This document shows, piece by piece, positions 1 to 7,656 of a DNA stretch of 15,553 bases. This DNA is from CALKWS01 sp048594865 (GTDB taxonomy: Bacteria; Actinomycetota; Actinomycetes; Actinomycetales; Beutenbergiaceae): positions 1 through 15,553 of the forward strand of contig JBMDWZ010000320.1 of assembly GCA_048594865.1 (NCBI GenBank), given 5' to 3'. The position numbers and the translations under genes are program-made. The notes below the pieces were generated by a model, which worked only from the letters and a program-made list of their open reading frames with translations, did no database searches and had not been told where the DNA came from. The first letter of the stretch is position 1; every line of letters begins with the position of its first letter.

Positions 1-978
1 CAGCAGCACCTTGCCGGTGGTCCGGCGGCCCTCCAGCTCGCGGTGCGCCGTGGCCGCCTCCTCCAAGGGATAGGTGGCACCGATCCGCACGTCCAAGGTG
101 CCCTCGAGAACCGCGTCAAAGACGGCCTTGGCGCGGGCGAGTAACTCCTCGCGCTCATCGATGTAGTGAAACAGCGTGGGCCGAGTGACATACAGCGACC
201 CGGCGGCATTGAGCCGCTGCAGGTCAAAGGGTGGCACCTGACCCGATGCGCCCCCGAACAGCACCAACATTCCGCGGCGCCGCACACTGGCCAACGCGCC
301 GTCGAAGGTGTCTTTCCCGACGCCGTCGTACGCCACATCCACACCGGCACCGTCGGTCAGCTCGCGGACCGCTGCGGACAATTCACTGGTCATGTCGCTG
401 AACGCGTCGTAGCGGATCACCTCGGCAGCGCCAGCGGCCCGGGATAGCTCTTCCTTCTCACCGGTGGACACCGTGGTGATGACCCGCGCTCCACGAGCCG
501 TGGCGAGTTGGGTGAGCAGCAAACCGACCCCTCCGGCGCCGGCGGTGAGCAGCACGTTGTGCCCCTGCTGCACGTTGAAAACACCGTCGATGAGGCTGTG
601 CGCGGTCATGCCCTGCAGCGGCAGCGCGGCCGCCGTCTGCATGTCCACACCGTCTGGCACGGCGATCAGTTTCAGGGCATCGATGGCCAGGTAGCGGGCG
701 TAACTTCCGCCGCCGCTGCCGGCCCACGCGACCTTGTCGCCCACGGCCACGGAGTCCACATCGTCACCGACGGCGATCACCTCACCGGCGCCCTCATTGC
801 CCAGCACGAAGGGGTAGTCGGTGGGGTACACGCCCGAGCGCACGTAGGTATCATAGAAGTTCACGCCCGCGGCGGCCACCTCCACCACTGCCTGCCCTGG
901 ACCGGGCGTCGGTTCATTGCGTTCGACGTACTCCAGCACTTCGGGTCCGCCGGCTTGCGTTGCTTCGATGACCTTCAT
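1..978 (-). CDS. Quinone oxidoreductase (NADPH:quinone reductase type), C-terminus cut by window edge
   Basis: Medium-chain dehydrogenase/reductase of the zinc-free quinone oxidoreductase (zeta-crystallin-like) branch, expected to reduce quinones or enones with NADPH in the cytoplasm. My reverse-strand reading starts MKVIEATQAGGPEVLEYVE and stays open for 326 codons to base 1. The family is usually about 320-330 residues, so only the last few residues should be missing. Visible marks are the N-terminal GroES-like fold (AAGVNFYDTYVRSG at about 37-49, VLGNEGAGEV at about 58-67) and the nucleotide-binding loop TAGAGGVGLLLTQLA at about 145-159. The catalytic-zinc cysteines of alcohol dehydrogenases are absent. 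The ATG is preceded by GGGAG. It lies 41 bases downstream of the deformylase gene on the same strand, so the two may be cotranscribed. The physiological substrate cannot be told from sequence. Confidence 0.9.
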   Translation of the reverse strand, partial: MKVIEATQAGGPEVLEYVERNEPTPGPGQAVVEVAAAGVNFYDTYVRSGVYPTDYPFVLGNEGAGEVIAVGDDVDSVAVGDKVAWAGSGGGSYARYLAIDALKLIAVPDGVDMQTAAALPLQGMTAHSLIDGVFNVQQGHNVLLTAGAGGVGLLLTQLATARGARVITTVSTGEKEELSRAAGAAEVIRYDAFSDMTSELSAAVRELTDGAGVDVAYDGVGKDTFDGALASVRRRGMLVLFGGASGQVPPFDLQRLNAAGSLYVTRPTLFHYIDEREELLARAKAVFDAVLEGTLDVRIGATYPLEEAATAHRELEGRRTTGKVLL

Positions 979-1019
979 ATCTCCCAGCCTTCGCTATTAA
1001 CTATCGGGTGAGTCTCGGT

Positions 1020-1736
1020 TCAGTTCTGGGCAGAGCTCGGTGGCTCTGCTGGGTACTGCGGCGCTTCCTTGTCCAGGTGCTCGGCGATCGCGGTGCGCCG
1101 CGCGATAACGTTTTCGCGCACGTCGTTCATCTCCGCCAGCACCTTCTTGCGCACCCGCTTGGCGAGCAGGTCCACATACAACTGCCCCTGCAGGTGTCCG
1201 GTCTCATGTTGAAAGGCCCGCGCCAGGTATCCGGTGGCCTGCATCTGCAGATCCTTGCCGTACTGGTCCTTGCCGTGCAGGCGCACCTCATAAGGGCGGA
1301 ACAGGTCCGCGGCCGGTCCGGGAACGGACAGGCAGCCCTCGGACATCTCCTCGCTGAGGTCGGTGGACAGCACCTCCACCCGCGGGTTGATGACATGCCC
1401 GACGTGGCGCACGTCGTCGTCATCGGTGAGGTCGTAGACGAACACTTGGGCATCGACGTCGATCTGGTTCGCGGCCAACCCCACACCTTCGGCCACCAGC
1501 ATGGTGGTGAACAGGTCGTCGATGAGGGCGGCCAGCTCGGGGGTGTCGAACTCGGTGATGGGCGCGCACGGCCGGTGCAGGATCGCCTCACCGATCTCGG
1601 TCACGCGCCGCACCTGGCCCCGAACCGCCTCGGGCAGCACCGTCGGCATCGGATCGACTTCCACGCCTTGGCTAAAGGTCTTGATGGGGGAGTGTGTCTG
1701 GGCGTCTTGGGAGTCGTCGGTTACCTCATGCGTCAT
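1020..1736 (-). CDS. def: Peptide deformylase
   Basis: Metalloenzyme that removes the formyl group from the N-terminal methionine of nascent proteins. All three PDF motifs are present: GVGLAANQI (motif I), EGCLSVPG (motif II, metal-ligand Cys135) and QHETGHLQG (motif III, ligand histidines 177 and 181, catalytic Glu178; numbering from the start given). Gly replaces the usual Asp before the second His, as I recall in mycobacterial PDF. The start is uncertain. ATG at 1745 has GGAAG only one base away. ATG at 1736 has the same GGAAG ten bases away and is used here (238 aa). ATG at 1649 has GGAAG eight bases away and gives a 209-residue protein closer to usual PDF length. The first 30 residues given here may therefore be untranslated. 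The gene is divergent from argC, and its likely promoter lies inside the argC start region. Confidence 0.93.
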   Translation of the reverse strand: MTHEVTDDSQDAQTHSPIKTFSQGVEVDPMPTVLPEAVRGQVRRVTEIGEAILHRPCAPITEFDTPELAALIDDLFTTMLVAEGVGLAANQIDVDAQVFVYDLTDDDDVRHVGHVINPRVEVLSTDLSEEMSEGCLSVPGPAADLFRPYEVRLHGKDQYGKDLQMQATGYLARAFQHETGHLQGQLYVDLLAKRVRKKVLAEMNDVRENVIARRTAIAEHLDKEAPQYPAEPPSSAQN

Positions 1737-1787
1737 GCACCGCATTCTTCCGCATTCAACACACCGCGATTAGCACGAAGGACTGCG

Positions 1788-1803
1788 TGTATAGTTATAC
1801 GTG
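1788..1803 (+). promoter_or_regulatory. argC promoter -10 (leaderless) overlapping a candidate ArgR operator
   Basis: TATAGT (1790-1795) ends seven bases before the only possible argC start, GTG at 1803. Transcription would therefore begin at or within a base of the start codon. No purine-rich Shine-Dalgarno sequence is present upstream, which fits a leaderless message. No good -35 is seen. The hexamer is embedded in the near-perfect palindrome GTATA-GT-TATAC (1789-1800), a plausible core of an ARG box. A direct repeat CCGCATTC occurs at 1740-1747 and 1750-1757, one helical turn apart, and its ATTC could be operator half-sites. ArgR binding is inference from the operon's identity. Confidence 0.5.
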
Positions 1804-1821
1804 TGACTGTATCTGTAGCAA
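1794..1821 (-). promoter_or_regulatory. Candidate promoter for the deformylase gene
   Basis: On the minus strand, TTGCTA (1821-1816) and TATAAC (1799-1794) are separated by 16 bases. This is a 4/6 match to the -35 consensus TTGACA and a good -10. A start near 1787 would give a 5' leader of about 50 bases to the ATG at 1736. The -35 lies within the first codons of argC, and the -10 uses the other face of the palindrome that holds the argC -10. Inferred by eye only. Confidence 0.4.
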
Positions 1822-2843
1822 TCGCCGGAGCCTCGGGATACGCGGGCGGGGAAATCGCTCGCCTGCTCCTGAGCCACCCGCAGGTCGAAATAGGCACCCT
1901 GACCGCGCACAGCAACGCGGGGGACACCCTGGGTGTTCATCACCCACACCTGACCCCACTCGCCGGCCGAGTATTGCAACCGACCACTGCGCAGAACCTG
2001 GCCGGACACGACGTCGTCATCCTCGCCCTGCCGCACGGCGCCTCGGGGCCGATCGCGGCGGAGCTGACCGACACCCTCGTGCTCGACTGCGGCGCCGACC
2101 ACCGCCTCGCGAGCGCGAAAGCCTGGGAGCAGTTCTACGGTTCCCCGCACGCCGGCACCTGGCCCTACGGCCTTCCCGAACTCATCGGTCCCGGTGGCGT
2201 TCGGCAGCGCGAGCAGCTCATCGGCGCCCAGCGGATCGCGGTACCCGGCTGCAACGTCAGCGCCGTCACCCTGGCCCTGCAACCAGGCGTGGCCGCCGGG
2301 ATCGTAGACCCCAGCGACATCGTCGCGGTCCTCGCCAACGGCTATTCCGGGGCCGGCAAGAGCCTGAAAACCCACCTCCTGGCTGCCGAGGGTCTGGGCA
2401 CCGCCCAGCCGTACGCTGTCGGCGGCACCCACCGCCACATCCCGGAAGTCGAGCAGAACCTGCGCACCGCCGGGGCGAGTGAGTTCGCGATCTCCTTCAC
2501 CCCGACCCTGGTTCCGATGGCGCGGGGCATCCTTGCCACCGTCACCGCCCGGGTGGGCGAGGCGGACGCGGCCGCTGTGCGCGGGGCCTGGTCCACGGCC
2601 TATGAATCCGAACCATTCATTCACCTCCTTCCCGAAGGTCAATGGCCGACGACGTCATCGACCACCGGGTCCAACCTCGCCCAGGTGCAGGTCACCCTGG
2701 ATGAACGAGCCGGGCGAGTGGTGGCGATCTGCGCCCTGGATAACCTCGGCAAAGGCACCGCTGGCGCGGCGATTCAGTCGATGAACCTAGCCCTGGGCTT
2801 CGAAGAAACCCAAGGTCTACCGATGATGGGAGTAGCGCCGTGA
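1803..2843 (+). CDS. argC: N-acetyl-gamma-glutamyl-phosphate reductase
   Basis: Reduces N-acetylglutamyl 5-phosphate to the semialdehyde with NADPH, the third step of arginine synthesis. It is 346 residues, the normal family length. The NADP-binding loop GASGYAGGE is at residues 9-17. The catalytic cysteine is Cys150 in PGCNVSA, where many relatives have PGCYPT. The substrate-binding histidine motif HRHIPEV is at 210-216, and FTPTLVPMARG at 232-242. The start is GTG: the frame has no ATG nearby, and this start gives an N-terminus (VTVSVAIAGASGY) that matches the family. An open frame continues upstream but runs antisense through the deformylase gene. It is the first gene of the operon and overlaps argJ by four bases. 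Confidence 0.97.
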   Translation: MTVSVAIAGASGYAGGEIARLLLSHPQVEIGTLTAHSNAGDTLGVHHPHLTPLAGRVLQPTTAQNLAGHDVVILALPHGASGPIAAELTDTLVLDCGADHRLASAKAWEQFYGSPHAGTWPYGLPELIGPGGVRQREQLIGAQRIAVPGCNVSAVTLALQPGVAAGIVDPSDIVAVLANGYSGAGKSLKTHLLAAEGLGTAQPYAVGGTHRHIPEVEQNLRTAGASEFAISFTPTLVPMARGILATVTARVGEADAAAVRGAWSTAYESEPFIHLLPEGQWPTTSSTTGSNLAQVQVTLDERAGRVVAICALDNLGKGTAGAAIQSMNLALGFEETQGLPMMGVAP

Positions 2844-4000
2844 GCGTCACCGAACCACAAGGTTTCCGGGCCGCGGGCGTGGCAGCCGGGCTGAAGTCCA
2901 GCGGCGGCAAGGACGTGGCTCTGGTCATCAACGACGGCCCACAGCACGTGGGTGCGGCGGTGTTCACCTCCAACCGGGTCGTCGGCTGGCCGGTGACCTG
3001 GTCACGGCAGGTGGTCAGCGATGGCGTTATCAACGCTGTGGTGCTGAACTCCGGTGGCGCCAACGCCTGCACCCCACCGCAGGGCTTCACCCACGTCCAC
3101 CAGACCGCCGAACGGGCAGCCGGCGCCACCGGGATCAGCGCCGGTGACGTGGTGGTGTGCTCCACCGGGCTGATCGGTGAACTCCTGGACATCGACTCGC
3201 TCTTGGGCGGCGTAGATGAGGCTGCCAAGGGCCTAGCAACCAGCGGGGGACTGGACGCCGCGCACGCGATCATGACCACCGACACCGTCCCTAAGACCAC
3301 CCGGGTAGACGGCAGCGGTTACATCGTTGGTGGGATGGCCAAGGGCGCCGGAATGCTCGCCCCGGCGCTGGCGACGATGCTCAGCGTCATCACCACCGAC
3401 GCGGTCATCACCCCCGAGCTGGCGAACCGTGCGCTGCGCGCGGCGACCGCGCGCACCTTCGACCGCATCGACTCCGATGGTTGCATGTCCACCTCCGACA
3501 CCGTGGTGCTGATGGCCTCCGGGGCATCGGGGACCAGCCCAAGCGAACAAGAATTCACCGAGGACCTGAGGATCGCCTGCGGCGAATTAGCCCGAGCGCT
3601 CATCGCCGACGCCGAAGGCGCCACCAAAGAAATCGCGGTGCAGGTCACCGGCGCGCACAGTGAGGACGCCGCCGTGGCCGTGGCCCGGGCCGTGACCCGA
3701 TCCAACCTGTTCAAGGCCGCGATGTTCGGGGCCGACCCGAACTGGGGCCGGATCCTGTCCCAAGTCGGGACCGTGCCGACGGATGTAGCGCAGTTCGAAG
3801 CCGACGCCCTGGACGTAGCGGTCAACGGAATCTGGATCGCCCGCGGTGGCCTGGCCGCCGCTGACCGATCCGAGGTAGACCTCTCCGGCCGCGAGGTGCA
3901 CGTGCAGATCGAACTGAACGCCGGACACCACAGCGCCACCGTGTGGACCAACGACCTATCCCACGACTACGTGCACGAAAACAGCGCGTACTCCACGTGA
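2840..4000 (+). CDS. argJ: Bifunctional glutamate N-acetyltransferase / ornithine acetyltransferase
   Basis: Transfers the acetyl group of N-acetylornithine to glutamate, producing ornithine and regenerating N-acetylglutamate (the recycling pathway). The protein is 386 residues. It matures by self-cleavage in front of a threonine nucleophile. Here the conserved segment KGAGMLAPALATMLSVITTD places the cut between Ala178 and Thr179. CSTGLIGE at about 107-114 is the oxyanion-hole motif. The C-terminal half carries FGADPNWGRI. The start is a GTG inside the argC stop (GTGA overlap), implying coupled translation. No argA-like synthase or argE deacetylase is visible in the window, which fits a cyclic pathway. 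Whether it also uses acetyl-CoA cannot be judged here. Confidence 0.97.
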   Translation: MSVTEPQGFRAAGVAAGLKSSGGKDVALVINDGPQHVGAAVFTSNRVVGWPVTWSRQVVSDGVINAVVLNSGGANACTPPQGFTHVHQTAERAAGATGISAGDVVVCSTGLIGELLDIDSLLGGVDEAAKGLATSGGLDAAHAIMTTDTVPKTTRVDGSGYIVGGMAKGAGMLAPALATMLSVITTDAVITPELANRALRAATARTFDRIDSDGCMSTSDTVVLMASGASGTSPSEQEFTEDLRIACGELARALIADAEGATKEIAVQVTGAHSEDAAVAVARAVTRSNLFKAAMFGADPNWGRILSQVGTVPTDVAQFEADALDVAVNGIWIARGGLAAADRSEVDLSGREVHVQIELNAGHHSATVWTNDLSHDYVHENSAYST

Positions 4001-4008
4001 GGAACACG

Positions 4009-4923
4009 ATGAGCAACGACTTTCACTTCAACACCGAAACCGACCTGTACCCCCATCAGAAGGCAGAGGTGCTGATCCAAGCTCTGCCGTGGCTGGAACG
4101 GTTCGCCGGGGCCGTGGTGGTCATCAAGTTCGGTGGCAACGCCATGATCGATGACGACCTTGAACGGGCCTTCGCTCAAGACATCCGGTTCTTCCGGTAC
4201 GTGGGCCTAAAGCCCGTCGTGGTGCACGGCGGCGGCCCCCAGATCTCGGCGATGCTCAAGCGTCTAGACATCACCAGCGAATTCGCCGGTGGCCTGCGCG
4301 TCACCACCGAAGAAACCATGGACGTGGTGCGGATGGTGCTCACCGGCAAGGTGCAGCGCACCTTGGTCTCAGCCCTCAACACCGACGACCCGCTGGCGGT
4401 GGGACTGAGCGGTGAGGACGCCGGGCTTTTCAAGGCCAAGCGGCGTACCGCCGTCGTCGATGGTCAAGAGGTCGACGTCGGAATGGTGGGCGACGTCATC
4501 GACGTCGACCCGCGATCGGTTCAAGACCTGCTCGACGCCGGCCGGATCCCGGTGGTCTCCACCATCGCCCCGGACATCGATGCCCCCGGCCAAGTCCTCA
4601 ACGTCAACGCCGATACCGCCGCCGCGGCGCTCGCGGTCGCGCTGAACGCGGACAAACTCGTGGTGCTCACCGACGTCGAAGGCCTGTACGCAGACTGGCC
4701 GAACACCGACTCCTTGATCCGCCAGATCAGCGCCGGTGACCTGGCCGAACTGATGCCGACGCTCGCGAGCGGCATGGTGCCCAAGATGGAGGCGTGCTTG
4801 CGCGCGGTGCGCGGGGGAGTGCCGCAGGCGCACGTGATCGACGGCCGGGCCGCCCACTCACTACTACTCGAGATCTTCACCGATGACGGGGTGGGGACCA
4901 TGGTGCTCCCGGAGACAACATGA
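4009..4923 (+). CDS. argB: Acetylglutamate kinase
   Basis: Phosphorylates N-acetylglutamate with ATP and is usually the arginine-feedback control point of the cyclic pathway. It is 304 residues. Amino-acid-kinase motifs are KFGGNAM (40-46), VHGGGPQI (72-79), GGLRVT (94-99), GLSGEDAGL (132-140), NVNADTAAAALA and MVPKMEA near the C-terminus. An N-terminal helix of about 30 residues precedes the core. Arginine-inhibited hexameric kinases have such a helix, so feedback inhibition is likely but inferred. The frame extends 22 codons further upstream into argJ. I chose ATG 4009 because GAGGA (3999-4003) sits five bases before it and MSNDFHFNTETDLYPHQKA is a natural N-terminus. It lies eight bases after argJ and overlaps argD by four. 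Confidence 0.96.
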   Translation: MSNDFHFNTETDLYPHQKAEVLIQALPWLERFAGAVVVIKFGGNAMIDDDLERAFAQDIRFFRYVGLKPVVVHGGGPQISAMLKRLDITSEFAGGLRVTTEETMDVVRMVLTGKVQRTLVSALNTDDPLAVGLSGEDAGLFKAKRRTAVVDGQEVDVGMVGDVIDVDPRSVQDLLDAGRIPVVSTIAPDIDAPGQVLNVNADTAAAALAVALNADKLVVLTDVEGLYADWPNTDSLIRQISAGDLAELMPTLASGMVPKMEACLRAVRGGVPQAHVIDGRAAHSLLLEIFTDDGVGTMVLPETT

Positions 4924-6179
4924 ATCAGATCGATCACGCCCTCGCCCCCTCGGCGCAGGAACTAGACCAAAACGCCTGGACCCAGCGGTACACCGGCGCC
5001 CTGATGAACACCTTCGGCACCCCCGGCCGCGTCCTGGTGCGCGGCGAGGGCGCCCACGTCTGGGATGCCGACGGCAATCGCTACCTCGACCTGCTTGCCG
5101 GCATCGCAGTGAACGCGCTCGGGCACGCCCACCCAACCCTGACCGGAGCGATCAGTGCCCAGCTCGGCACCCTGGGGCATGTGTCGAACCTGTTCGCCAC
5201 CCCAACGCAAGTGACGTTGGCGGAGCGGCTGCTGCAGACCTCCTTTGTCGGGCAGGTGCCGCAGGGGTCTCGGGTGTTCTTCACCAACTCCGGCACCGAG
5301 GCGATGGAAGCGGCGTTCAAGCTGACTCGAGTGCATGGCGGATCAGCCAAACCCAGAATCTTGGCCCTGGAAGGGGCGTTCCACGGCCGCACCATGGGCG
5401 CTCTCGCACTGACGGCGAAGCCAGCGTTCCGTGAGCCGTTCGAACCGCTACCGGGCGGAGTGGAGCACCTGCCTTTCGGGGACACCGAGGCGCTGCGAGA
5501 AGCGTTCGCTGCCGGGCGAGTAGGCGCGATCGTGCTGGAGGTGATCCAAGGAGAAGGCGGGGTGCGGCCATTACCGCCGGGATACCTGGCCCTGGCCCGC
5601 GAACTCAGCACCGAACACGGCGCCCTGCTCATCCTCGATGAGATCCAGACCGGTGTCGCCCGCACCGGAACCTGGCTCGCACACCACCATGACCACCTCG
5701 GCGGTGGTGTGGTTCCGGACGTCATCGCCTTCGCCAAGGGCCTAGGCGGTGGCTTCCCAATCGGGGCCGTCATCGGCGTGGGTGAAGCCGGATCTATCCT
5801 ATCCGCGGGCCAGCACGGCACCACCTTCGGTGGCAACCCGGTGGCCGCGGCAGCCGGGCTAGCGACCCTCGGGGTGATCCAGCGCGATGGGCTTTTGGAG
5901 CATGTGAGTCAGCTGTCGGCCTCCTGGCAGGCGGAACTCCAAGCCATCGACCACCCCTTGCTCGCCGGTGTTCGCGGTCAAGGGCTGCTCCTGGCCCTGC
6001 AGCTCACCAGCGAGATCGCCTCGGCCGTTCAACACGCGGCCCTGGACCACGGATTCATCATCAACGCCGTGGCGCCCGATGCGATCCGACTGGCGCCACC
6101 ACTGAACCTCACCGCCACTCAAGCAGCATCCTTCACCTCAGCCCTACCCGACATCCTCACCGCCGGGAGCACCTCATGA
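4920..6179 (+). CDS. argD: Acetylornithine aminotransferase
   Basis: PLP-dependent class III aminotransferase that converts N-acetylglutamate semialdehyde and glutamate to N-acetylornithine. It is 419 residues. Visible elements are FTNSGTEAMEAAFKL (121-135, phosphate/PLP binding), GAFHGRTMGAL (152-162), the aspartate that contacts the pyridine nitrogen in LILDEIQTG (237-245, Asp240), the Schiff-base lysine Lys273 in FAKGLGGGFPIGA, and HGTTFGGNPVA (299-309). Its ATG overlaps the argB stop (ATGA) and its stop overlaps the argF ATG. Related enzymes use ornithine, succinylornithine or 4-aminobutyrate, but the operon position decides the role. Confidence 0.96.
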   Translation: MNQIDHALAPSAQELDQNAWTQRYTGALMNTFGTPGRVLVRGEGAHVWDADGNRYLDLLAGIAVNALGHAHPTLTGAISAQLGTLGHVSNLFATPTQVTLAERLLQTSFVGQVPQGSRVFFTNSGTEAMEAAFKLTRVHGGSAKPRILALEGAFHGRTMGALALTAKPAFREPFEPLPGGVEHLPFGDTEALREAFAAGRVGAIVLEVIQGEGGVRPLPPGYLALARELSTEHGALLILDEIQTGVARTGTWLAHHHDHLGGGVVPDVIAFAKGLGGGFPIGAVIGVGEAGSILSAGQHGTTFGGNPVAAAAGLATLGVIQRDGLLEHVSQLSASWQAELQAIDHPLLAGVRGQGLLLALQLTSEIASAVQHAALDHGFIINAVAPDAIRLAPPLNLTATQAASFTSALPDILTAGSTS

Positions 6180-7120
6180 CTCGACACTTTCTGTCCGACA
6201 CCGACCTGAGCACCGACGCCCAACGCGAGGTACTGACCCGCGCGGCCGAACTCAAAGCCGATCGATTCGCAAGCAAGGCCCTCGCGGGTCCGCAGACTGT
6301 CGCCCTGATCTTCGACAAACCAACCCTGCGCACGCAACTGTCGTTCGCTACCGGGGTCGCCGAACTGGGAGGGTACCCGCTGGTCATCGACGGCCGACTG
6401 GCCCAGATCGGAACCCGGGAGTCGGTCGCGGACGTCGCGCGCGTCATCGGCCGGCAGGTCAGCGCCATTGTCTGGCGCACCTTCGCCCAAGCCGACCTCG
6501 AGCAGATGGCACAGCTCAGCGGTGTCCCGGTAGTCAACGCCCTGACCGATGACTTCCACCCCTGCCAGGGCCTTGCGGACCTGCTGACCATCGCCGAGCA
6601 CACCGGCGGCCTCGCCGCCCAGGGACCCGCGCTCGCTGGCCGGAGCTTCGCCTACGTCGGCGACGGCTCAAACAACATGGCGCACACCTACCTACTCTCC
6701 GGTGCCATCGCCGGACTGGACGTGCGTGTGGGCGCCCCCGAGGGCTACCAGCCCGATCCCGCAATCCTTTCCCAGGCAGAGGAAATCGCTTCGGGCACCG
6801 GTGCCCAGATCACCGTTGTCACCGACGCCCGCGCTGCGGTAGCCGGCGCCGACGCGATCGCCACCGACACCTGGGTGTCCATGGGCCAAGAAGACCAAGC
6901 GCAGGAACGTGAAGCACCCTTCCGCCCCTACCAACTGAACGCCGATCTGCTCGCCGCCGCTGCGCCGTCGGCCATCGCCATGCATTGCCTGCCCGCCTAC
7001 CGCGGCAAGGAGATCACCGACGACGTCATCGAAGGGCCCGCCTCGGTGGTGTGGGATGAGGCCGAGAACCGCCTGCACGCGCAGAAGGCCGTTTTGGATT
7101 ACCTGGTGGCCACCCCATGA
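6176..7120 (+). CDS. argF: Ornithine carbamoyltransferase with a non-canonical carbamoyl-phosphate loop
   Basis: Makes citrulline from ornithine and carbamoyl phosphate. It is 314 residues, normal length. The family motifs FHPCQ (127-131), DTWVSMGQE (231-239, ornithine side chain) and MHCLP (269-273, catalytic cysteine) are intact. VWDEAENRLHAQKA near the end is typical of actinobacterial OTCases. The carbamoyl-phosphate loop, canonically S-T-R-T-R, reads P-T-L-R-T-Q at residues 49-54. The middle Arg-Thr is kept, but the second arginine is Gln. A loop containing T/S-L-R-T is reminiscent of the N-acetyl- and N-succinyl-ornithine transcarbamylases. However, the SMGQ motif and the presence of ArgJ, which releases free ornithine, favour a true OTCase. 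It overlaps argD and argR by four bases each. Confidence 0.95.
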   Translation: MTRHFLSDTDLSTDAQREVLTRAAELKADRFASKALAGPQTVALIFDKPTLRTQLSFATGVAELGGYPLVIDGRLAQIGTRESVADVARVIGRQVSAIVWRTFAQADLEQMAQLSGVPVVNALTDDFHPCQGLADLLTIAEHTGGLAAQGPALAGRSFAYVGDGSNNMAHTYLLSGAIAGLDVRVGAPEGYQPDPAILSQAEEIASGTGAQITVVTDARAAVAGADAIATDTWVSMGQEDQAQEREAPFRPYQLNADLLAAAAPSAIAMHCLPAYRGKEITDDVIEGPASVVWDEAENRLHAQKAVLDYLVATP

Positions 7121-7656
7121 GTGCCCCGGCTACCAAGTCCGCACGCCATGCGCTGATCCGACGGATGCTGAGCACCGAACAGATCTCCTCCCAGGGCGCC
7201 CTGTTGGACACCCTGGCGAGTGAGGGAGTGAGCGTCACTCAGGCGACGTTATCCCGGGACTTGGAAGAACTGCGTGCGCACAAAATCCGGGGCGCCGACG
7301 GCACCACCCACTACGCGTTGCCGCCAGAAGGACACGCCACCGGGGTTGCGCCCACCTCCGATTCCGACCAACTCGCCGCCCGCCTCGCCAGGCTCTGCAA
7401 CGAACTGTTAGTCAGTGCCGATGCCTCGGCTAATCTGGTCGTTCTGCGTACCCCACCCGGGGCCGCGCAGTTCCTCGCTTCAGCCATCGATCAGTCGGTA
7501 CTGACCGGTGTGCTGGGCACAATCGCCGGAGATGACACCCTGGCGGTGATCTCCAAAGATGCCGACGGCGGCCACGCCTTGGCGCAAAAGTTTCTCGCGC
7601 TGGCAGACGCGCGCAGCCTTAACGATTCACACACCCCACCCAAGGAGCAGCAGTGA
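7117..7656 (+). CDS. argR: Arginine repressor
   Basis: Arginine-responsive transcription factor, expected to act as a hexamer on ARG-box operators. It is 179 residues. The N-terminal winged helix-turn-helix spans roughly 8-70, with the family hallmark VTQATLSRDLEEL at 40-52. The C-terminal oligomerisation and arginine-binding domain contains GTIAGDDT at 134-141, including the paired aspartates that hold arginine. A loosely conserved linker (about 70-85) joins them. Being inside the operon, it should autoregulate if the operator at the argC promoter is genuine. The start ATG overlaps the argF stop. The stop overlaps the argG GTG. Confidence 0.96.
   Translation: MSAPATKSARHALIRRMLSTEQISSQGALLDTLASEGVSVTQATLSRDLEELRAHKIRGADGTTHYALPPEGHATGVAPTSDSDQLAARLARLCNELLVSADASANLVVLRTPPGAAQFLASAIDQSVLTGVLGTIAGDDTLAVISKDADGGHALAQKFLALADARSLNDSHTPPKEQQ
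7642..7647 (+). promoter_or_regulatory. Strong ribosome binding site for argG
   Basis: AAGGAG lies five bases before the GTG at 7653, inside the last codons of argR. It supports the GTG as the argG start and lets argG be translated independently of coupling. Confidence 0.75.

Noticed and set aside
166..1011. Plus-strand open frames opposite the left-edge gene
   Set aside because: The minus strand encodes a clear quinone oxidoreductase. The plus frames are rich in His, Arg and Gly with no recognisable domain.
1008..1802. Open frame continuing 265 codons upstream of the argC GTG on the plus strand
   Set aside because: It runs antisense through peptide deformylase, whose motifs are unmistakable. 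High-GC codon bias opens such frames. ArgC homology begins only at the GTG 1803.
1770..2642. 290-codon minus-strand frame inside argC
   Set aside because: It is antisense to a well-conserved enzyme and its composition is typical of a GC-driven shadow frame.
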